From Verrucomicrobiota bacterium (GTDB lineage: Bacteria > Verrucomicrobiota > Verrucomicrobiia > Chthoniobacterales > UBA10450), in contig QHOF01000020.1 in NCBI GenBank assembly GCA_003219335.1, forward strand, positions 1 to 18,613: a stretch of 18,613 nt of DNA, given 5' to 3'. This document shows positions 15,511-18,613 of this stretch, piece by piece; the first letter of the stretch is position 1; the number at the start of each line of letters is the position of its first letter. A program made the position numbers and the translations under genes. The notes under the pieces are model-generated. The model saw only the letters and a list, made by a program, of their open reading frames with translations. It ran no database searches and was not told where the DNA came from.

Positions 15511-16167
15511 GTGAATCAACTGCGAAATCGCCGAAGCCTACACTGCGCTGCGGTGTTGATGGCCGCCACGCTGCTCGCTGGTTTCGGCCATGTTCCAATC
15601 CTACGGGAGATCGCATCTTTTCTGATCGTTGAAGATTCGTTGCAGCCGGCGGCCGCTATTGTTGCATTGGGCGGCCAAGCGCCTTTTCGGCAGATTGAAG
15701 CGGCAAAACTGTATCATGCTGGCTGGGCACCGATCGTGTTCATAGTACGAGAAGGGGCCAGCGATGAGTCCCATGCGATGCAGGAACTGGGAATAACAAC
15801 CCTTCCCGAGTGGGAGCTGAGCCGCAAAGTTCTTATCCATCGGGGGGTTCCGGCGTCCGCGATTGTTGTGCCGAACGCCGAAGCTGTGGGCACACTTGAG
15901 GAATTACAAGCGGTTTACGATGCGCTCCAATCCAAAGATGCGCCGGTCATTCTTGTCACGTCCAAATACCACACCCGCCGCACACGCCTGACGTGGCAAT
16001 ACGTAACCGGCGGCTGTTCGCAGCCGATCGTCCGCGCGGCGAGTCGCGACCCGTTCGATCCGGACAGGTGGTGGCAGCAGCGCCGCTTCGCCTTGTCTGT
16101 CGTCCGCGAATACCTCGGCTTGGTCAATTACTATGCGGGGTTTCTGGTGGGGCCTGGCGGTGGGTAG
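15511..16167 (+). CDS. YdcF/ElyC-like DUF218 envelope protein
   Basis: This 218-residue protein matches the DUF218 family (YdcF, SanA and ElyC relatives), linked to envelope and polysaccharide metabolism but without a firmly established reaction. It has a short hydrophobic N-terminus (about 11-25) that may anchor it in the membrane or act as a signal. DUF218-like elements follow: AAAIVALGGQAPFRQIEAAK (47-66), GWAPIVFIVREGAS (71-84), a VGTLEEL segment (126-132) where the family has E--S-NT-EN, and VILVTSKYHTRRT (146-158). It is shorter in its conserved acidic loop than most members. The start is GTG 15511, without a visible ribosome binding site, directly after the repeat block. It is bracketed by octamer repeats at 15294-15317 and 16168-16191. 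Similar genes often accompany polysaccharide loci, fitting a role in glycan assembly or quality control; that role is inference. Confidence 0.75.
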   Translation: MNQLRNRRSLHCAAVLMAATLLAGFGHVPILREIASFLIVEDSLQPAAAIVALGGQAPFRQIEAAKLYHAGWAPIVFIVREGASDESHAMQELGITTLPEWELSRKVLIHRGVPASAIVVPNAEAVGTLEELQAVYDALQSKDAPVILVTSKYHTRRTRLTWQYVTGGCSQPIVRAASRDPFDPDRWWQQRRFALSVVREYLGLVNYYAGFLVGPGGG

Positions 16168-16191
16168 AAGGCTGGAAAGCTAGAATGCTGG
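16168..16191 (+). repeat. Octamer repeat triplet after the ydcF-like stop
   Basis: AAGGCTGG, AAAGCTAG and AATGCTGG follow directly after the TAG stop at 16165-16167. They share the AARGCTRG consensus with 15294-15317, so the same repeat family lies at both edges of the ydcF-like module. Confidence 0.6.
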
Positions 16192-16221
16192 GAGGAGAGA
16201 CAGCGCCACAGTGTTTAACGA

Positions 16222-16296
16222 GTGATTGATAGGCAAGACCGTTGGAAAAATCTCGAGGTTTGGCAGCTGGCAGATGAGCTAGCGAAGCATGTTTAA
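16222..16296 (+). pseudogene. N-terminal remnant of a four-helix-bundle (S23-type) protein
   Basis: GTG at 16222 opens MIDRQDRWKNLEVWQLADEL followed by AKHV and a TAA at 16294-16296. The pattern WKNLEVW--A-ELA--VY is the characteristic beginning of the four-helix-bundle family related to 23S rRNA intervening-sequence proteins, which are normally about 115-130 residues. Only 24 residues survive. The break falls just before a repeat-derived GCTAGGAAG arm at 16299, suggesting that recombination or deletion at the repeats removed the rest. No product is expected to function. It lies in the 216-base gap between the ydcF-like gene and the secreted protein gene. Confidence 0.6.
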
Positions 16297-16298
16297 CG

Positions 16299-16346
16299 GC
16301 TAGGAAGTCCCCGTCTCCTTGCGGCTTTGCATTCAAGCTTCCTAGC
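16299..16346 (+). repeat. 9-bp inverted repeat of octamer-like sequence
   Basis: GCTAGGAAG at 16299-16307 is perfectly complementary to CTTCCTAGC at 16338-16346, with a 30-base spacer. The arms resemble the AARGCTRG octamers nearby, here in both orientations. No T run follows, so it is unlikely to be an intrinsic terminator, although an RNA hairpin could form upstream of the next gene. Confidence 0.55.
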
Positions 16347-16383
16347 TTGGCGGCGTTGAGCTGCTCGCCGAATTACGGTTGAC

Positions 16384-18613
16384 ATGAAAAACGTATCATT
16401 TATCTATCTCCTCATCTTCGCAACATTTGCGCTGTCTGCAGATACAATCAGTGCCACGGATCCTACACCCCGCGCGTTACTTTTTGCGGGTTTCAACAAT
16501 GGCAGGGTTTCAGGCGACGCCAAACTACACATTCAACAGGTTACCTACGATCCAAATGGCAAAATTGGCGAGGGCATCTTCGTTCGAAAAGATAAAACGG
16601 GCAGCTGGATTAGTAGCGACATTGAACGCATCGATACTCGCCGGGGGAGTGTAGCTTTCTGGATTAAACTCAATAATTCGAGCACGATCGGGCTGCCTCA
16701 GCTTTTCAACATATATCCAGGTCCGCCGTATATAGAGGCTAATTTCTTACCGGATCGGCCCGATCCAAAGAATTCCGCCGTCACTCTTCCCGGCGAAATA
16801 ACATTTACCATGCGGCTGGTTCCCACAGTGGACGGTAACTATTCGATTGAAGAAAAAGTAGGCACCGGCGGATTTTCGTTTCGGCCCGGGGAATGGCACC
16901 ACGTCGTCTGGACCTGGCAAGGTATGAATCACAAAGTCTACCTTGATGGAACACTGAAACACAAAAAAGTCTTCAGCAGTCCGATGCCGCCGCAGGCCCT
17001 CCCTACTTTCAGAATTGGCCCCTCATTTGATGGTTTTGAAGACGTAACGATTGATGAATTGGGAACTTACAATTTTGCTCTCACCCCCTCTGAAGTTACT
17101 GCCGCATATTCCGCGACGATATCAAAACCTGTTGCACCAATTAATCCACATGGAATAGATGTTACTGCGGAGTGGGGGCCAGGGGTGGGGAAAGTGAGCA
17201 TTGCTGCAGATTCCGGAAATGATTTTGAAGGATCCGCAGTCAAATACATAGTAAATGTTTATCGCGATGGAAAGTTAATCAAATCCGGAGAAATAACGAA
17301 ACTGCTTCGCGGATTTGGTGAAACGCTCATCTCCATCGGCACTATGACTCCGGGGTCTTACTTTGCAACCGTTAAACTTGTTAACAGCCGCAGTATGGTG
17401 CTGGCGATTAAAAATTCTTCCAGCTTTGTCGTACCCAAGAGCGCATGGCTTGGAAATTCCTTAGGGGTAAGTAGCCGTGTTCAACCCCCATGGACCGCCA
17501 TAGTTGTCAATGGTTTAAAACTCAGCGTATGGGGAAGAGAGTATGATCTTAGGGGCGGGTTTGGATTGCCGAGGCAAATTACTTCACAGGGGCAGCAACT
17601 GTTGGCAAGCCCCGTTGCGTTAGAGATTGATCTGGGGAGCGGACCGATTCAACTAAAACCGTCGTCACTCTCGATTACTTCGATTCAACCACATCTAGTA
17701 ACCTGGCAGGGTACCGCGGCGGGTCAGGGTATCACCGCTTCGGTAAGTGGAAGTTTGGAGTATGACGGGATGATGCTTATCACCTTAAAGCTTTCTCCCA
17801 CAACCGGTCCGATAACTATTAAAACGGTACGTTTGCAAACAGTGCTTCCTTCACGCCGAGCATTATTCATGCACACCACAACCGATCAACCGTATTGGTG
17901 GTATCCGTACAAGTCTGCGGTGCCCAGCGTACCAGGCGTATTTCATACTAATCTCGCCCAAAAGCCACGCAAATCTACTTTCCTGGCGGTCGTGCTATTC
18001 TCCGATGATGATCGCGGACTTGAATGGCTTGGTGAAAATCCCGCTGGTTGGCGCGTCAATGAAGCGCTTCCCATCCAAGAAATGATTCGCGACGGCAACG
18101 GCAACGTTCGACTGCAGAATAATTTCGTTAACAAAAACTTTAACCTGGGCGATCCCATAGAAATCAATTTTGGCTATGATGCGACCCCCGTAAAGCCGCT
18201 TCCGGCAGATTGGAGAGGGGGCCGATTTGGGGCAGCTGGCGGGACTTCGGTCTTTCCGAATAATGATTTCGACGTTTATTGGGATTGGCGAGGCCAATCA
18301 ACTGGAGGAAGATCCAATGCAAACTTTCCCATCTTTTCATTAGTACCTCGCGACAGCAACCTATACAAAACGGCAACCCAAGGTATGAGACATGAAGGTC
18401 GCAAGGTTGCGCCTTTTACCAATTTCCACGTGACAATTCCGTCTGGCGGTCATACCTGGATCGACCTCGATCCAATTAAAGCCGAAACAGCAAACGACGG
18501 TTGGATCTCCGTGCCTACCAAGGGCGATGCCGATTATTGGGTCTATAACGTAAATAACGCGCTCTCAAATAATACATATGATGGGCTTTACATCGATGAG
18601 CCTGAACCGTACA
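16384..18613 (+). CDS. Secreted LamG-domain protein with DUF6067-like glycoside-hydrolase region (3' partial)
   Basis: The frame stays open from ATG 16384 to the end of the window, giving 743 residues of an incomplete protein. It starts with a signal peptide (basic MKNVS, then a hydrophobic core, likely cleavage near residues 19-24). Residues about 27-243 form a LamG/concanavalin-like domain: RGSVAFWIKLNN, the hallmark WHHVVWTWQG, KVYLDGTLK and IDELGTYNFALTPSEV. After a Fibronectin-like or beta-rich middle part, the C-terminal portion has FLAVVLFSDDDRGLEWLGEN, INFGYDATPVKPLPADWRGG and, at the window edge, DGLYIDEPEPY. These resemble the DUF6067 family related to GH123 beta-N-acetylgalactosaminidases, and the Asp-Glu pair at the edge could be catalytic. 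It would act outside the cytoplasm on polysaccharide. No ribosome binding site is visible. Its composition is AT-richer than the ydcF-like gene, and it may not belong to the same operon. Confidence 0.7.
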   Translation, partial: MKNVSFIYLLIFATFALSADTISATDPTPRALLFAGFNNGRVSGDAKLHIQQVTYDPNGKIGEGIFVRKDKTGSWISSDIERIDTRRGSVAFWIKLNNSSTIGLPQLFNIYPGPPYIEANFLPDRPDPKNSAVTLPGEITFTMRLVPTVDGNYSIEEKVGTGGFSFRPGEWHHVVWTWQGMNHKVYLDGTLKHKKVFSSPMPPQALPTFRIGPSFDGFEDVTIDELGTYNFALTPSEVTAAYSATISKPVAPINPHGIDVTAEWGPGVGKVSIAADSGNDFEGSAVKYIVNVYRDGKLIKSGEITKLLRGFGETLISIGTMTPGSYFATVKLVNSRSMVLAIKNSSSFVVPKSAWLGNSLGVSSRVQPPWTAIVVNGLKLSVWGREYDLRGGFGLPRQITSQGQQLLASPVALEIDLGSGPIQLKPSSLSITSIQPHLVTWQGTAAGQGITASVSGSLEYDGMMLITLKLSPTTGPITIKTVRLQTVLPSRRALFMHTTTDQPYWWYPYKSAVPSVPGVFHTNLAQKPRKSTFLAVVLFSDDDRGLEWLGENPAGWRVNEALPIQEMIRDGNGNVRLQNNFVNKNFNLGDPIEINFGYDATPVKPLPADWRGGRFGAAGGTSVFPNNDFDVYWDWRGQSTGGRSNANFPIFSLVPRDSNLYKTATQGMRHEGRKVAPFTNFHVTIPSGGHTWIDLDPIKAETANDGWISVPTKGDADYWVYNVNNALSNNTYDGLYIDEPEPY

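Noticed and set aside
16376..16386. TTGACA as a promoter -35 element
   Set aside because: The motif overlaps the ATG at 16384, so it cannot drive this gene, and no spaced -10 motif supports it.
1..18613. Insertion sequence, prophage or integrase
   Set aside because: No transposase, integrase or phage protein and no typical long terminal inverted repeats were seen in any frame, despite the many broken genes.

Overview
The window looks like part of a surface-polysaccharide (exopolysaccharide or O-antigen type) biosynthesis locus. Every recognisable gene reads rightwards. There are no rRNA or tRNA genes, no CRISPR array and no recognisable insertion sequence. A Wzx-type flippase beside a Wzy-like polymerase implies a Gram-negative envelope with Wzx/Wzy export. 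The chromosomal outer-membrane export parts, the chain-length regulator and the initiating transferase are not here, so the locus must continue beyond the window. The organism cannot be named from the sequence. A secreted LamG/DUF6067-like protein, degenerate 7-8 bp repeats, non-ATG starts and rare Shine-Dalgarno motifs suggest an environmental, perhaps PVC-like or other deep-branching bacterium; that is inference.

Layout. Positions 60-971 encode a probable sugar O-methyltransferase. Positions 972-1337 hold a dead flippase N-terminus (1044-1200), followed by an intact flippase (1338-2858) and a large 798-residue GT-B type transferase (2867-5263). A methyltransferase broken by a stop and a frameshift overlaps its end (5221-5920). 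An intact, AT-richer GT2 follows (6046-7035), with one of the few good ribosome binding sites.

Positions 7036-9556 are a graveyard: an asparagine-synthetase core in three frames, a shattered FkbM-type methyltransferase, and a GT4 glycosyltransferase split by one in-frame TAG. Then come an intact Wzy-like polymerase (9639-11069), a possible asparagine-synthetase C-terminal scrap (11081-11164), a GT4 (11255-12340), an asparagine-synthetase N-terminal scrap starting MCGI (12349-12441), a second GT4 (12457-13653), a methyltransferase (13708-14337) and a translationally coupled GT2 (14334-15323). A YdcF-like protein (15511-16167) sits among short repeats. A 24-codon remnant of a four-helix-bundle (S23-type) protein follows, and the window ends inside a secreted LamG/DUF6067-like protein (16384 onward).

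How it works together. The surviving glycosyltransferases (one large GT-B, two GT2, two GT4) and two methyltransferases would build and decorate an undecaprenyl-linked repeat unit. Wzx would flip it and Wzy would polymerise it. The lost amidotransferase-like, FkbM and GT4 functions suggest that the glycan has changed from an ancestral form. The most unusual sequence-level signal is the family of degenerate heptamer and octamer repeats. One array is translated as an insert inside a GT2; others bracket the ydcF-like gene and flank the four-helix-bundle remnant.
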